NCBI GenBank assembly: GCA_022823725.1
Contig: JAJEHL010000016.1
Coordinates: 177,331 to 241,330 of the forward strand
Origin: Candidatus Latescibacterota bacterium
Lineage (GTDB): Bacteria; Latescibacterota; UBA2968
Length of the DNA stretch: 64,000 bases
Reading direction: 5' to 3'
Part shown: positions 25,419-35,095 of the stretch, in pieces
Layout of the letters: each line of letters opens with the position of its first letter
Position numbering within the stretch: the first letter of the stretch is position 1
Notes under the pieces: model-generated
What the model saw: the letters and a program-made list of their open reading frames with translations, nothing else
What the model was told of the DNA's origin: nothing
Databases searched by the model: none
Program-made: the position numbers and the translations under genes

Positions 25419-25841
25419 ATGAACAAAATTATATCTGTTTTGTGTCTGATATTCACAATCGCCGCCTGCGGTGACGACAACCCCGCCGATTCGGGTCAAC
25501 CCGTCGTCAATGAAACATTTAATCTGTCAAGCGGATCAATTGAAGACTTTAGCTTTACCGTTGACACAGACCTGCAGCTAAACGTCATTCTTCAAGGCGA
25601 ATTTAGCGTTGAGAACGGCACGATTCAGATGGCCGTCATGGGGGAAGACGAATATCAAGCCTGGATAGAAGGGGGCACGCCTACAGTGCTCTACAGCCCT
25701 GGCGAAACATCTGGGGAAAGTTTCCGCTTACCCATTGATGATAGTGACACCTACTACATCGTTTTTCGCAACGCAGGTACAAATACCGTAACAGTCAACG
25801 CAGAAATCTTTCTGCTCAGTACCTTCGAACCAGAGGTTTAG
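25419..25841 (+). CDS. Small lipoprotein, beta-rich, unknown function
   Basis: A 140-residue lipoprotein. The signal peptide NKIISVLCLIFTIAACG has lipobox IAAC, with Cys-17 the acylation site, followed by Gly-Asp-Asp. The mature domain has alternating strands (IEDFSFTVDTDLQLNVILQG and DTYYIVFRNAGTNTVTVNA) like the pre-peptidase C-terminal or GOLD-like folds that shield exported proteins. No catalytic residues are seen. AAAAGGAAAAATC precedes the ATG. It ends 76 bases before the frd promoter. Confidence 0.75.
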   Translation: MNKIISVLCLIFTIAACGDDNPADSGQPVVNETFNLSSGSIEDFSFTVDTDLQLNVILQGEFSVENGTIQMAVMGEDEYQAWIEGGTPTVLYSPGETSGESFRLPIDDSDTYYIVFRNAGTNTVTVNAEIFLLSTFEPEV

Positions 25842-25916
25842 ACTACCCGAAAAAATGCATTCCAGTGCTTATCAGATATGCGGCACCTGAAACGCATCTC
25901 TCTCCCAATTTTCCGA

Positions 25917-25945
25917 TTGACGAAATAAGAAGAACCAGTTATAAT
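25917..25945 (+). promoter_or_regulatory. Near-consensus sigma-70 promoter of frdABCD
   Basis: TTGACG, 17 bases, then a perfect TATAAT (25940-25945). The start point would be near 25952, leaving a leader of about 34 bases before frdA. No clear FNR half-sites were recognised around it. Confidence 0.8.
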
Positions 25946-25985
25946 CATTCTTGTTCATTATCAATCACAGTTAAATGAGGTACTT

Positions 25986-27692
25986 ATGAACATCCCCAAG
26001 CATGATGTGCTCCTGATAGGTGGAGGGGGTGCGGGTCTGCGTGCTGCAATTGCCGCATCTGAAACGTATCGTGGTGCAGATATTGGCGTAGTCTCCAAAG
26101 TCTATCCCATGCGAAGTCACACCGTCTCTGCCGAAGGTGGCACAGCAGCGGTCATGCGTGAAGACGACAACCTGGATCTACATGCTTACGACACAATCAA
26201 AGGCAGCGACTTTCTCGGCGATCAGGATGTCGTAGAAGCCTTTGTCAAAGAAGCCATTGATGAAGTCATCCAATTAGAACACTGGGGGTGCCCCTGGAGC
26301 CGCGACGAAGACGGTCGCGTGAGCGTCCGCGCATTTGGTGGTATGAGTGTCAAACGCACGCTCTATGCCGCCGACAAAACCGGCTTCCACATGCTGCACG
26401 CCCTCTTTCAAACATCTCTCAAATACGACGCCATTACCCGATATGACGAATGGTTTGTCACCTCTTTACTCGTCGAAGATGGCAGGGTATGCGGCGTCAC
26501 TGCGCTCAACATCCGATCCGGCAACATTCACGCTATTGGCGCCAAATCCGTCATTATATGCACGGGTGGCGCTGGCAAAATTTTTCCATTTACCACCAAT
26601 GCCGCTATCAAAAACGGCGACGGAATGGCTCTTGCCTACCGCATTGGCTGTCCACTAAAAGACCTCGAATTTGTACAATATCACCCCACGGGCCTGCCTG
26701 GCACGGGCATCTTAATGACCGAAGCCTCGCGGGGCGAAGGCGGCCACCTCGTCAACAGCAAAGGCGAACGCTACCTCAGCGAATACGTGCCCGGCAAAAT
26801 GGAACTCGGTCCGCGCGACATCTTATCTCGCTCCTTTATTCACGAACAGCACCAGGGCAATGTCTTTGAAGGTCCCGATGGCAGCTACGTTCACCTCGAC
26901 CTTCGGCATCTGGGTGAAAAAGTCATCGACGAAAAACTGCCCTTCGTGCGCGAACTCACCCGCAATTACGTCGGCATTGATCCGGTTCACGAACCCATTC
27001 CCGTGCGTCCGGTTGTCCACTACTGCATGGGCGGCGTACATACCGACATCAATGGCGCAACGCCTATCTCCGGTCTTTATGCCGCGGGCGAAGCAGCTTG
27101 TGTCAGCCTCAACGGAGCCAATCGCCTGGGGTCCAACTCACTGACAGAATGCCTCGTCTTTGGCGCGCGTGCAGGTCAGGTAGCCGCGCAACACGCCGCC
27201 GATACAGATTTTGCAGACTCGGCCTCGATGGCCAAAATGGCGCAAGATGAGCAAAAACGCATTGAAACCCAATTCTTTGGCAACAACGGCAAAGAGCGCG
27301 TGGCCAATATCAGAGATGATCTCCGCAAAACCATGGAAGAAGGCGCAGGCATTTTTCGAACTGAAGACGCGCTCAAAGCCACATGTGACACCATTCGCAC
27401 CCTCAAAGAACGCTATGAAAATATCGGCATAGACGACCACTCGCGCGTCTTCAATACCGATCTCGTCAATGCCCTCGAACTGGGTTACATGCTCGATGTC
27501 GCCGAAGGACTCGCACACTCGGCTCTCTTGCGACGCGAATCTCGAGGCTCTCACGCGCGATCAGACTATGAAGAGCGCGACGACGAAAACTTCCTCAAAC
27601 ACTCTCTGGCCTATCAAACCGATGGCGACCCTCGCATCGAATACCTGCCCGTAACACTCACGCGCTGGGAACCCGAAGAACGAACCTATTAA
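25986..27692 (+). CDS. frdA: Fumarate reductase flavoprotein subunit
   Basis: A 568-residue catalytic subunit. It begins [19 protein letters not shown] (FAD dinucleotide fold). [13 protein letters not shown] carries the histidine that binds FAD covalently, and [20 protein letters not shown] with [15 protein letters not shown] the active site. [13 protein letters not shown] and [14 protein letters not shown] complete the FAD contacts. GGCPW-type spacing and [13 protein letters not shown] match E. coli FrdA better than SdhA. AAATGAGGTACTT precedes the ATG. It is the first gene of frdABCD. The complex reduces fumarate with menaquinol; running in reverse as succinate dehydrogenase is possible. 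Confidence 0.95.
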   Translation: MNIPKHDVLLIGGGGAGLRAAIAASETYRGADIGVVSKVYPMRSHTVSAEGGTAAVMREDDNLDLHAYDTIKGSDFLGDQDVVEAFVKEAIDEVIQLEHWGCPWSRDEDGRVSVRAFGGMSVKRTLYAADKTGFHMLHALFQTSLKYDAITRYDEWFVTSLLVEDGRVCGVTALNIRSGNIHAIGAKSVIICTGGAGKIFPFTTNAAIKNGDGMALAYRIGCPLKDLEFVQYHPTGLPGTGILMTEASRGEGGHLVNSKGERYLSEYVPGKMELGPRDILSRSFIHEQHQGNVFEGPDGSYVHLDLRHLGEKVIDEKLPFVRELTRNYVGIDPVHEPIPVRPVVHYCMGGVHTDINGATPISGLYAAGEAACVSLNGANRLGSNSLTECLVFGARAGQVAAQHAADTDFADSASMAKMAQDEQKRIETQFFGNNGKERVANIRDDLRKTMEEGAGIFRTEDALKATCDTIRTLKERYENIGIDDHSRVFNTDLVNALELGYMLDVAEGLAHSALLRRESRGSHARSDYEERDDENFLKHSLAYQTDGDPRIEYLPVTLTRWEPEERTY

Positions 27693-27702
27693 AGGAAAAT
27701 TT

Positions 27703-28455
27703 ATGAGCGATCTCAGAACCATAAAAATCACGGTATTGCGCTATCGTCCAGAAGAAGAGGACGCGCCAACCGAACAGACTTACGAAGTTGAATTTCGCGA
27801 CGACTGGGTCGTTCTCGATGCGCTCAACCACATCAAAGACCACATCGACGGCACGCTTTCATTCCGCTGGTCTTGCCGCATGGGCGTATGCGGCAGTTGC
27901 GGCATGATGGTCAATGGCGAACCCAAACTCACCTGTGCCGCAATGTTGCGCGACTATTATCCCAACGAAGTACGCGTGGAACCCCTGGTCAACTTCCCTA
28001 TCGTGCGCGATCTCGTCATCGACATGACTGACTTTATGGACAAACTCAAAGCCGTCAAACCCTGGATCATTCGAGAAGAAGAAAAACCCGTATCCGAAGG
28101 GGAATACCTCCAGACGCCAGATCAGCTCAAAGATTACAAACAATTTAGCCAGTGCATCAACTGCATGCTCTGCTACGCGGCCTGTCCAGTCTATGGCCTC
28201 GAACACGACTTCGTCGGTCCGGCCGCAATTGCCCTGGGCCACCGCTACAACCTCGATTCCCGAGATGAAGGCAATCAACAGCGCCAGCACGTCATTGCCA
28301 GCAAAGAAGGCATCTGGGAATGCACGTATGTCGGTGAATGCTCCGTCGTTTGTCCCAAACACGTCGATCCCGCAGAAGCCATTCAACAGACCAAAGTGGC
28401 AACCACAACCAACCGCTTCAAATCGCTTGTCATGCCCTGGGGAAATAAAAAATGA
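27703..28455 (+). CDS. frdB: Fumarate reductase iron-sulfur subunit
   Basis: A 250-residue electron-transfer subunit. The [2Fe-2S] ligands lie in [18 protein letters not shown] and the following LTCAAML. The [4Fe-4S] cluster is [15 protein letters not shown], and the [3Fe-4S] cluster [17 protein letters not shown]. Start ATG follows AAAGGAAAATTT. It lies 10 bases after frdA and overlaps frdC by four bases, so the four subunits are made together. It passes electrons from the membrane quinol to the flavoprotein. Confidence 0.95.
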   Translation: MSDLRTIKITVLRYRPEEEDAPTEQTYEVEFRDDWVVLDALNHIKDHIDGTLSFRWSCRMGVCGSCGMMVNGEPKLTCAAMLRDYYPNEVRVEPLVNFPIVRDLVIDMTDFMDKLKAVKPWIIREEEKPVSEGEYLQTPDQLKDYKQFSQCINCMLCYAACPVYGLEHDFVGPAAIALGHRYNLDSRDEGNQQRQHVIASKEGIWECTYVGECSVVCPKHVDPAEAIQQTKVATTTNRFKSLVMPWGNKK

Positions 28456-28886
28456 TGCTCGACTCAGAAACGACCAAAACCTATACGCGCCCCATATCCA
28501 AAGCCTGGTGGCTGCGCGACCGCGGACATTTTAATCGCAGATATTTTATGTTCTTGCTCCGCGAACTCACAAGCGTATTCGTCGCCCTGTACGTCGTGCT
28601 CTTTATCTACGAAATTTTTCTCCTGACAAAAGGGCCAGACGCACACACAGCCTTCCGCGAATCCATGAGCGCAGGTCCCTGGATCGCATTTCACATCATC
28701 GCCCTGCTCTTCGCCCTGTACCACAGCTATACCTGGTTGGGGCTAACGACCAAAATGCAGGCGGCTGGACGTGGCCTCGTCAAAATTGGCACAAAGACCC
28801 TGCCACCCATTCTTATCGCACTGGGATCTTATGGCGCGTGGATTGTTGCAACCTGTGTCATCGCCTACCTATTCCTAACTCTTTAG
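28452..28886 (+). CDS. frdC: Fumarate reductase membrane anchor subunit C
   Basis: A 144-residue inner-membrane protein with three hydrophobic helices (about 42-62, 75-98 and 115-142). It opens [20 protein letters not shown] and has KGPDAHTAF, matching the E. coli FrdC start and loop. [12 protein letters not shown] corresponds to the helix 2 end of FrdC. The start overlaps the stop of frdB (ATGA). Together with FrdD it anchors the enzyme and binds menaquinol. The three-helix C and D pair is the non-haem, E. coli-type arrangement. Confidence 0.9.
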   Translation: MMLDSETTKTYTRPISKAWWLRDRGHFNRRYFMFLLRELTSVFVALYVVLFIYEIFLLTKGPDAHTAFRESMSAGPWIAFHIIALLFALYHSYTWLGLTTKMQAAGRGLVKIGTKTLPPILIALGSYGAWIVATCVIAYLFLTL

Positions 28887-28901
28887 ATCGAGGATATCGC
28901 T

Positions 28902-29264
28902 GTGAATTACAAAGAACACAAAAGCGAACCCTTCTGGTGGGGCATGTTCTCGCAAGGCGGTGTTATTGCCGCACTCCTCATACCCATCCACATTTTTCTG
29001 GGCGGCATCGCCGTGCATTTGGGGCTTATAGACGCCGAACTCATGTCTCATGAACGCCTGACAGACCTGCTCCAAAACCCGTTAGTCAAACTCTACCTGT
29101 GTGTCCTGCTCATCTTCCCTCTCTACCACGCGGCTCACCGAATCCGCTTCACCCTTGCCGAAATCGGATTGCACAGCCTCGCCAAAATCCTGCCCGTGCT
29201 CTGTTATGGCGGCGCACTATTGGGCACAGCGGTAGTCCTCTACATCTTGTGGATATTGCTCTAA
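28902..29264 (+). CDS. frdD: Fumarate reductase membrane anchor subunit D
   Basis: A 120-residue inner-membrane protein with three helices (about 14-38, 58-78 and 92-118). EPFWWGMFSQGGVIAAL matches the conserved start of FrdD, and PLYHAAHRIRFTLAEIG the second helix with its arginine. The start is GTG at 28902 behind GAGGATATCGCT, with 15 bases after frdC. A hairpin terminator follows at 29289. No haem-ligand histidine pair of the SdhC/SdhD kind stands out. Confidence 0.9.
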   Translation: MNYKEHKSEPFWWGMFSQGGVIAALLIPIHIFLGGIAVHLGLIDAELMSHERLTDLLQNPLVKLYLCVLLIFPLYHAAHRIRFTLAEIGLHSLAKILPVLCYGGALLGTAVVLYILWILL

Positions 29265-29288
29265 GCCATCTCAACCATAAAAACTAAA

Positions 29289-29325
29289 AAGCTCGGATGA
29301 AGTTCGTCCGAGCTTGTGTTTTGTA
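29289..29325 (+). terminator. Terminator of the frd operon
   Basis: A perfect nine-pair stem AAGCTCGGA / TCCGAGCTT (29289-29297 and 29307-29315) with a nine-base loop, followed by a T-rich stretch. It is 25 bases after the frdD stop. Confidence 0.75.
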
Positions 29326-29339
29326 CAAAAAACCGATCT

Positions 29340-30413
29340 CTATTTTGTTTTCTTTATCCTTCTAATCTTCCTAACCCTTCTAACGGTCTCACCCTCTCCA
29401 TCCCCATCCAGCAGAGGCTCCAACCTCCTCGCAACGCGCTCTCCCATCTCGATCATCCCGTGGTCCCCTGGATGAATCAGATCTACTGTCAACCCACCGA
29501 TATTGCTCAACATTTCTGCCCCTTCAATCAAATGTGCATTCTCATGGGGACAACCATCCACCGCATCTCGCAATGCCTGCCTGAAAGCCGCCGTCCTTTC
29601 GCGCTCTTCGGCATCGCCACAAAACTCTCTAAAATGCGGATAAATCGTAATACACCCCACGGGACGGTCGGGATTCGCACCTGCAACTGCATTTACCATA
29701 TACGTCACGCGTTCGGAAAATTCCGACAGAGAAAACCCCGCACCCATCATATTGACCGACAAAGCCAGCGTCGCCACATCCCAATCGTCGCGTGCTGCAA
29801 TATAATCGGCCAATTCACTTTCGCAATAAGCCGACCCACCCACACCCAAATTGATCAAATCCGCTCCCAAACGCCACGCCACCTGACTCACATAAGTCAA
29901 ATGCATAGCCGTAGCCGACGCGCCGTGTGTAATCGACGTGCCATAGCTCAAATACCGCCGCTTTGGCAACTCATCAACCGTGGGCGGGCGAAGCCCCTCA
30001 CCCTCAATGCCGTGATAGTGTAAACTGGTATTTCTCAGAACTAACCGCCACACATCGCGCGAAAAAGGCAAATCCTTCACTGCCTCAGACTCAATTGTCT
30101 TCAGTCTTGCAGGATAAGTCAATTCCAGCGTCTTTGGCTCTTTCCCAATTTGAAAACGCTCTTTTTCCTGAAAAGGGCCAAAAAACGGAATCACCTCAGC
30201 CGATCCGCCCGGACTGGACATCGTCACATTGACCTTATCACCCGCGCTCACAAAACGGATCTCCGACCCCGCCGGACTCAGCATGCGTTCCTGAGCACCC
30301 GCATTCAAACACAACCGCACATCTTCGGGCACGCGCTGCACCCGAAGCCCATCTCTCCCCTCAACTTCTCGCAATTCAGCTACATTGTGAAATTCGACAT
30401 TGTCGTGAATCAT
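29340..30413 (-). CDS. SGNH/GDSL-type esterase with N-terminal beta domain
   Basis: A 357-residue hydrolase. The first 140 residues form a beta-rich domain of the sort fused to SGNH carbohydrate esterases. Block I is YLSYGTSITHGASAT with the catalytic serine in GTSIT. Block II is INLGVGGSAY (Gly), block III LALSVNMMG (Asn), and block V DLIHPGDHG with the Asp-x-x-His pair. No signal peptide is seen. It lies 18 bases after the heparinase-type lyase gene, so it probably removes acetyl or other esters from the same polysaccharide fragments. AGGAGTTTTTC precedes the ATG at 30413. Confidence 0.82.
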   Translation of the reverse strand: MIHDNVEFHNVAELREVEGRDGLRVQRVPEDVRLCLNAGAQERMLSPAGSEIRFVSAGDKVNVTMSSPGGSAEVIPFFGPFQEKERFQIGKEPKTLELTYPARLKTIESEAVKDLPFSRDVWRLVLRNTSLHYHGIEGEGLRPPTVDELPKRRYLSYGTSITHGASATAMHLTYVSQVAWRLGADLINLGVGGSAYCESELADYIAARDDWDVATLALSVNMMGAGFSLSEFSERVTYMVNAVAGANPDRPVGCITIYPHFREFCGDAEERERTAAFRQALRDAVDGCPHENAHLIEGAEMLSNIGGLTVDLIHPGDHGMIEMGERVARRLEPLLDGDGEGETVRRVRKIRRIKKTK

Positions 30414-30431
30414 GAAAAACTCCTGTTTGCG

Positions 30432-32387
30432 TTAATAAACCCATGCCTCACCAGACGCCAGATCTCGACCAAGCGTCCAGGTTTTCTCAAAAGCCTCAAC
30501 AGTTAATTCAACGCGGTCATCCCCAGCGCGAAATACATTGGACAATTCGGCTGCAACGCCGGGAACATCTGTCCCGCGATAGGGCACAACCACAGTCAAA
30601 AACGCCGTGGGCGCCTGCTCGTTCAGCGCGAAACGAAATGCTTTGCGCGGCATGCGAGAACCATAAGTCCATGCAAACCAGCCCTCTTCCTCTGCCATAC
30701 ACGTCTCACAATTTGCACCAGCCTGCACCAGCACATTGGCATCTTCAAACTGCGTAAAAGCACGCTTTCCCGCCTCGTCAAACACCACATCGCCCGGCGC
30801 AAATTGGAAATGCAAATCCAGTTGACCGGGAACATCGCCAATCGCCTCGTCCAAAAACGCGAAAAACTGCCGATTGACAAACCACACCGAACGGCGGTGA
30901 ACCAATCCCGGATACGAGCCATTTTCCACGACCAGCACATCGCTATCAGCCCCTTCTGACACCCACAACAAATGTCGCCCATCATCGGACGTATCACCGC
31001 CATCCAACGTCAAAGTCTGATGCACTGTCGTCTGCCGATGCCACGCACGGCCTTCTGCATCGTGACCATAAGTATAAAAACCCGTATCATTCATCAACCA
31101 GCGTCCATAAGCGTACAATTCAAACGTCCCATTATCCGGTTGATCGTGACTGGAAATAGCAGGCGGCGAACAATGCAGTGCCAGGTGAATCTGATCGGGT
31201 CCCCAATCGTCGCGCATCACATACAAACCGGCCTCTTGAAATGCACGACTCTTGTGCTCCGGCAAAAATTCGCGATCCAGAGTCGCCCGCGCAGCGTATT
31301 TGGGATCACCCAGCGACTCTGTAGCCTCGACAAGTGAGCCATAAAGTCCCCACTTTGAGCGATCATTCGTCTCATGCAACGCACGCGACCCATCCCCAAA
31401 CATCGGCGCACCCAAATCGGGCGACGCAATCCAAAAAATATAGTCGTGCATCAACCTCACGCGCTCTCGGAACGCCTCTGAAATTTCAATGCCAAAAGTA
31501 TCCATGCGACCAAAAATTTCCATAGCATCCCGCAACACGCCCACATGATACCCAAAAGACCACTCTCGCTGAACGCCATCTGTTGTTGTCTGCGCTAGAA
31601 AATTCTCTTCAACGCGCTCCAGTGCCAATTCCATCCACTCACGAGATTCCACAAACTCCCGGAACGTATAGGCAATATTGATAAACCCCCGCTGTTCAAA
31701 CACGGCCTTATTGTGAATCAACCCCATAGGAATCAGCTTTGTCTTAACCTGATGATCGTACAGACTTGCCAGCAACAGACCGAGAAACTCGGACGTAAAT
31801 GCCTCGGCATGAACCAAACTGCGAAATGCCGAACAAATATTTGTCGCCCGAATACCCGTCTGAATATCCAGCCAGACAAATCCCTTCCAGTACGTATAAA
31901 CGGCATGGGTTTTGGTGTGATTTTCCAACGGATGTTTTGAAATCCAATCCGTCGTCATTTCCACAAATGTCTGGGCGTATTTTTCATCGCGCGTCGCAGC
32001 ATAAGCCTGTGCCAGCGGTGCAGCCCAATAAAAACGGTACACAGCCGCAACCCATTCAATATCACCGCGGGGATCCCATTCCCAGTCAAAATCATCGCCA
32101 TAACGCGCCTCTTCATAAGGCCCCCACTGAATAATGCGCTGACAAATTTTGTCGGCTGTTTCAAAATCGCCTTCCCCAGACGCCTCACCTATTGGATATT
32201 TCGCCCGATAATAATCGCGCAATGCCGTAAGTGCGCCACTTCGGTCTCCAGCATCCGCAGCCCGTTTTGCCGCCTCCAAACCCGTCAGATCTAATTTTTC
32301 CAGAATCCTTTCCGGATCAAACGACTCCAAAGGCATCTCGTGATCAATTTGATCCGCGCCCGCTGAATACTCCCGTACAGAATTCAT
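30432..32387 (-). CDS. Heparinase II/III family polysaccharide lyase
   Basis: A 651-residue protein with the two-part layout of heparinase II/III and alginate or oligo-uronate lyases. An alpha/alpha-toroid N-terminal part (to about 380) contains NHTKTHAVYTYWKGFVWLD and IPMGLIHNKAVFEQRG. The C-terminal beta-sandwich has PPAISSHDQPDNGTFELYAY and TVHQTLTLDGGDTSDDG. The tyrosine and His pairs expected of catalysis are plausible in these blocks. No signal peptide is seen, so it may act on imported oligosaccharides. I chose the ATG at 32387, seven bases after GGGAGG; the ATG at 32393 lies too close. It is followed by the SGNH esterase. Confidence 0.83.
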   Translation of the reverse strand: MNSVREYSAGADQIDHEMPLESFDPERILEKLDLTGLEAAKRAADAGDRSGALTALRDYYRAKYPIGEASGEGDFETADKICQRIIQWGPYEEARYGDDFDWEWDPRGDIEWVAAVYRFYWAAPLAQAYAATRDEKYAQTFVEMTTDWISKHPLENHTKTHAVYTYWKGFVWLDIQTGIRATNICSAFRSLVHAEAFTSEFLGLLLASLYDHQVKTKLIPMGLIHNKAVFEQRGFINIAYTFREFVESREWMELALERVEENFLAQTTTDGVQREWSFGYHVGVLRDAMEIFGRMDTFGIEISEAFRERVRLMHDYIFWIASPDLGAPMFGDGSRALHETNDRSKWGLYGSLVEATESLGDPKYAARATLDREFLPEHKSRAFQEAGLYVMRDDWGPDQIHLALHCSPPAISSHDQPDNGTFELYAYGRWLMNDTGFYTYGHDAEGRAWHRQTTVHQTLTLDGGDTSDDGRHLLWVSEGADSDVLVVENGSYPGLVHRRSVWFVNRQFFAFLDEAIGDVPGQLDLHFQFAPGDVVFDEAGKRAFTQFEDANVLVQAGANCETCMAEEEGWFAWTYGSRMPRKAFRFALNEQAPTAFLTVVVPYRGTDVPGVAAELSNVFRAGDDRVELTVEAFEKTWTLGRDLASGEAWVY

Positions 32388-32431
32388 AGCCATGCCTCCC
32401 AATTACTTCACATTGTGATAGTTTTTGTGAC

Positions 32432-34564
32432 TTATTTTTCATTTCTAAAAACCAGCTTTATCACCACACTCTGAAGGGGTTGCAATTTCATCGACACGCC
32501 TTCATCTGTCAGCGCAATGCGACCAGAATTCGGGCCATCAAAAAATTGGTATGTATCGTACACCGGAACCCGGTCTATACGCTCTAAAATAACATCTGGC
32601 AAGAGATGAATTGGACAGACAACTTCCCTGACAAAACGCGCATCCAGATTGTGCGCCACCAGCAATCCCGAATGCCGGGTATAGCGCGTATAGGCAAAAA
32701 CGCGGTCTTCAGAATCGATATTGCGGTGAAAATAAACATGCCCGGTTTGCAACTCAGATTGCTGGCTCACAAACTCGTGCAAAGCCTCATAAGCGGCAAC
32801 GAGTTGTGAATGGGGTTCCTTATCGCCCCACTCGGGATGCAACAATGTGGCTGCCTCAAAATCAGTACGCGCCTCTTCGCCCCACTCTGAACCCCACTCC
32901 AGAGCATACGCCAAATTCACATAATGCGCCGAACCCGCCGTCGCATTGATCAACGAACACTGGATATTGCGCAACAGAGCCAACGTCCGGGAACGATATC
33001 GCTCTCGCCAAATGTTTGTCGCACGCGGGCTATCGTGATTCTCAAAATAAGCCATCGCCACAGTGCGCGGAGCAAATGTGCCAGACATGCGCTCTAAAAA
33101 GTCGGCATACTGATTTCCGTATTCGGCATCCCGATGAAAATCCACCAGCAATGCGTAAATCATATCCACCGGAATATCCACCGCCTCATTTAACTCGCAC
33201 AGAGTCTCGCCCAAAACGAGCGCATCGGGTTTAACCGCATTGATGCGATTTTTAATCTGCTTCAAAAATGGCCGGTCCACAGTTTGGCTCGCGTCAATAC
33301 GCACCCCATCCAAGTCACAGGTACGCATCCAAAAAGGCGCGATTCCCGACAGATAATTTTGCAAAGGTCTGTTAAAAGGCAAGTCCAGCAACGCCACATC
33401 TGAATAAACCAGCCATGCAATCTGATGAATTTTGGGCTGCCCGTGCTCATCCATCACATACCAATCGGGATATTGTTCAATCAACGGACAATCGCGACTG
33501 GTCTGCATCAACACCAGATCGAAAATCACCTGCTTGTCCAGCGCGTGTGCCCGCCGAGTTAGCGCGCGCAATTCCGCGCGCCCAATCAACTGTATCAGCG
33601 CATCGCGTCCAACCCAATCAATCAGCTCTTTAAACGTGCGAAAATTGTTAAAATCACCGACCTTGCGCAACCTCGACAACTGTCGCTCGTGCAACAACGC
33701 CTGCAAATCCAAATCGACAATCAACCCATCCGACACCAGCGCAAGAAAATCCACCTCTTCTGGCGGCGTGACCAGAGCGGGATCAATCCGATAAAAATCC
33801 CGCACGGCATAAACACTACCCAACGCGCCTTTTCGCACATCCTGTCCCGTGTGCAAATCTCCAAAACCAGATTCAAAAAACGGGAGTAAATACACCACAT
33901 CTGTCTGCATCTCTTCAAGGCGCGATATCACATCGCAAAATGTACCACTCACAAATTGCCCATCTGCATCCAGACGCGCGCCAACTTTTCGCACACAGAC
34001 TTCGGTAATTGAAAGACAACGACGCACCTGTTCGGGACTGATTGTGATTACCCCATCTCGATTCAATGCAATATCATTGACCGAGATCCAGGCCTTTGAA
34101 GCATCTGACAGAGCCTTATCATCAGCCGAAAACTCGACCGTATAGTGAAAAACACCCGTCTGATCAATATGAATCACATCCGATACGAAAACCAGATTAT
34201 TCCCCGAAAGAACGGGCCGACCCGCTCCATCTACAACGATATGCATAGAAACATAAAAACCTGCACCCGTGCGAAACTCACCCCGCTCATCAATAAAGCC
34301 GCGATCATTCACATCGGTCCACAAACGCGCTTCTACATCGCCTGTGCAACAGGTAGCCAAATCGATATCCGCAACAAATAACTCTGCTCGAACACGCGCT
34401 TCTACTGCACTATCGGGCGCCAAAAATGCCCGAGCCATCACGGTATCATAGCGAACACCATCCAGTTCAATCGTCAGATTACCAGCCCAGACATCCGCAT
34501 TGTCATACGCCTGAACAGCATATCGCTCGTGCAATTTGTATTTAAATTCCAAGCGCTTATCCAC
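32432..34564 (-). CDS. GH13 alpha-amylase family protein
   Basis: A 710-residue protein. Residues 1-200 form N-terminal beta domains. The GH13 barrel follows: QVIFDLVLMQTS (region I), LDGVRIDASQTVD (region II, nucleophile Asp), DALVLGETLCEL (region III, acid/base Glu) and AYFENHDSPRAT (region IV, His-Asp). The usual Asn-His of region I is not evident, so its specificity is probably divergent. The overall plan is somewhat like GlgE-type maltosyltransferases, but the match is too weak to call. The start is GTG at 34564, with GGGGAGGG just before. It is upstream of the heparinase-type gene by 44 bases and divergent from glnK. Confidence 0.78.
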   Translation of the reverse strand: MDKRLEFKYKLHERYAVQAYDNADVWAGNLTIELDGVRYDTVMARAFLAPDSAVEARVRAELFVADIDLATCCTGDVEARLWTDVNDRGFIDERGEFRTGAGFYVSMHIVVDGAGRPVLSGNNLVFVSDVIHIDQTGVFHYTVEFSADDKALSDASKAWISVNDIALNRDGVITISPEQVRRCLSITEVCVRKVGARLDADGQFVSGTFCDVISRLEEMQTDVVYLLPFFESGFGDLHTGQDVRKGALGSVYAVRDFYRIDPALVTPPEEVDFLALVSDGLIVDLDLQALLHERQLSRLRKVGDFNNFRTFKELIDWVGRDALIQLIGRAELRALTRRAHALDKQVIFDLVLMQTSRDCPLIEQYPDWYVMDEHGQPKIHQIAWLVYSDVALLDLPFNRPLQNYLSGIAPFWMRTCDLDGVRIDASQTVDRPFLKQIKNRINAVKPDALVLGETLCELNEAVDIPVDMIYALLVDFHRDAEYGNQYADFLERMSGTFAPRTVAMAYFENHDSPRATNIWRERYRSRTLALLRNIQCSLINATAGSAHYVNLAYALEWGSEWGEEARTDFEAATLLHPEWGDKEPHSQLVAAYEALHEFVSQQSELQTGHVYFHRNIDSEDRVFAYTRYTRHSGLLVAHNLDARFVREVVCPIHLLPDVILERIDRVPVYDTYQFFDGPNSGRIALTDEGVSMKLQPLQSVVIKLVFRNEK

Positions 34565-34731
34565 ATTGCCCTCCCCATAAAATACACTCCAGACAATATA
34601 CGAAAGTTTATGGGGTAAATCTCACCTTTTGTAATACGCATTTAACAGACAAGAAACGGTAAAGAAATATACGTCTAATATATTCAACCGTCAGTTTACG
34701 CCACCCCAACTATCTCAGGGAGGAATACAGT

Positions 34732-35070
34732 ATGAAACTCATCACAGCAGTCATCCAGCCCCACAAGCTGGACGACGTGCGCGCAGCACTCGGCGACATC
34801 GGCATCCAGGGTATGACCGTCACTGAAGCACGCGGTTTTGGACGCCAAAAAGGACACCGAGAAGTCTATCGCGGTGCCGAATATGTCGTCGATTTTCTAC
34901 CCAAAGTCAAGCTGGAGATCGCCATCAATGAAGACGTCGTTGATCGCGCCATTGATGCGATAGAGAATGCTGCCAAAACGGGCAACGTAGGTGATGGAAA
35001 GATATTCGTTGCGGATTTGGGACAAGCCGTTCGCATACGAACAGGCGAAACCGGGCCCGATGCGCTGTAA
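34732..35070 (+). CDS. glnK: PII nitrogen regulatory protein (copy 1)
   Basis: A 112-residue trimeric PII signalling protein. The T-loop holds the uridylylation tyrosine in HREVYRGAEYVVDFLPK (Tyr-51 at the usual place), and the ATP-binding block is GDGKIFVADLGQAVRIRTG. In the GlnK position before amt, it would block the ammonium channel when nitrogen is rich. GGGAGGAATACAGT precedes the ATG. It is nearly identical to the copy at 36610, differing in a few residues such as Gln-Lys against Gln-Arg at 39-40. No sigma-54 promoter pattern was recognised upstream. Confidence 0.95.
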   Translation: MKLITAVIQPHKLDDVRAALGDIGIQGMTVTEARGFGRQKGHREVYRGAEYVVDFLPKVKLEIAINEDVVDRAIDAIENAAKTGNVGDGKIFVADLGQAVRIRTGETGPDAL

Positions 35071-35095
35071 CACAATCATATATCAGGAGAATACA

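Noticed and set aside
34565..34731. Sigma-54 promoter before the first glnK
   Set aside because: No GG-N10-GC pair of the TGGCAC-N5-TTGC kind was seen at a fitting distance.
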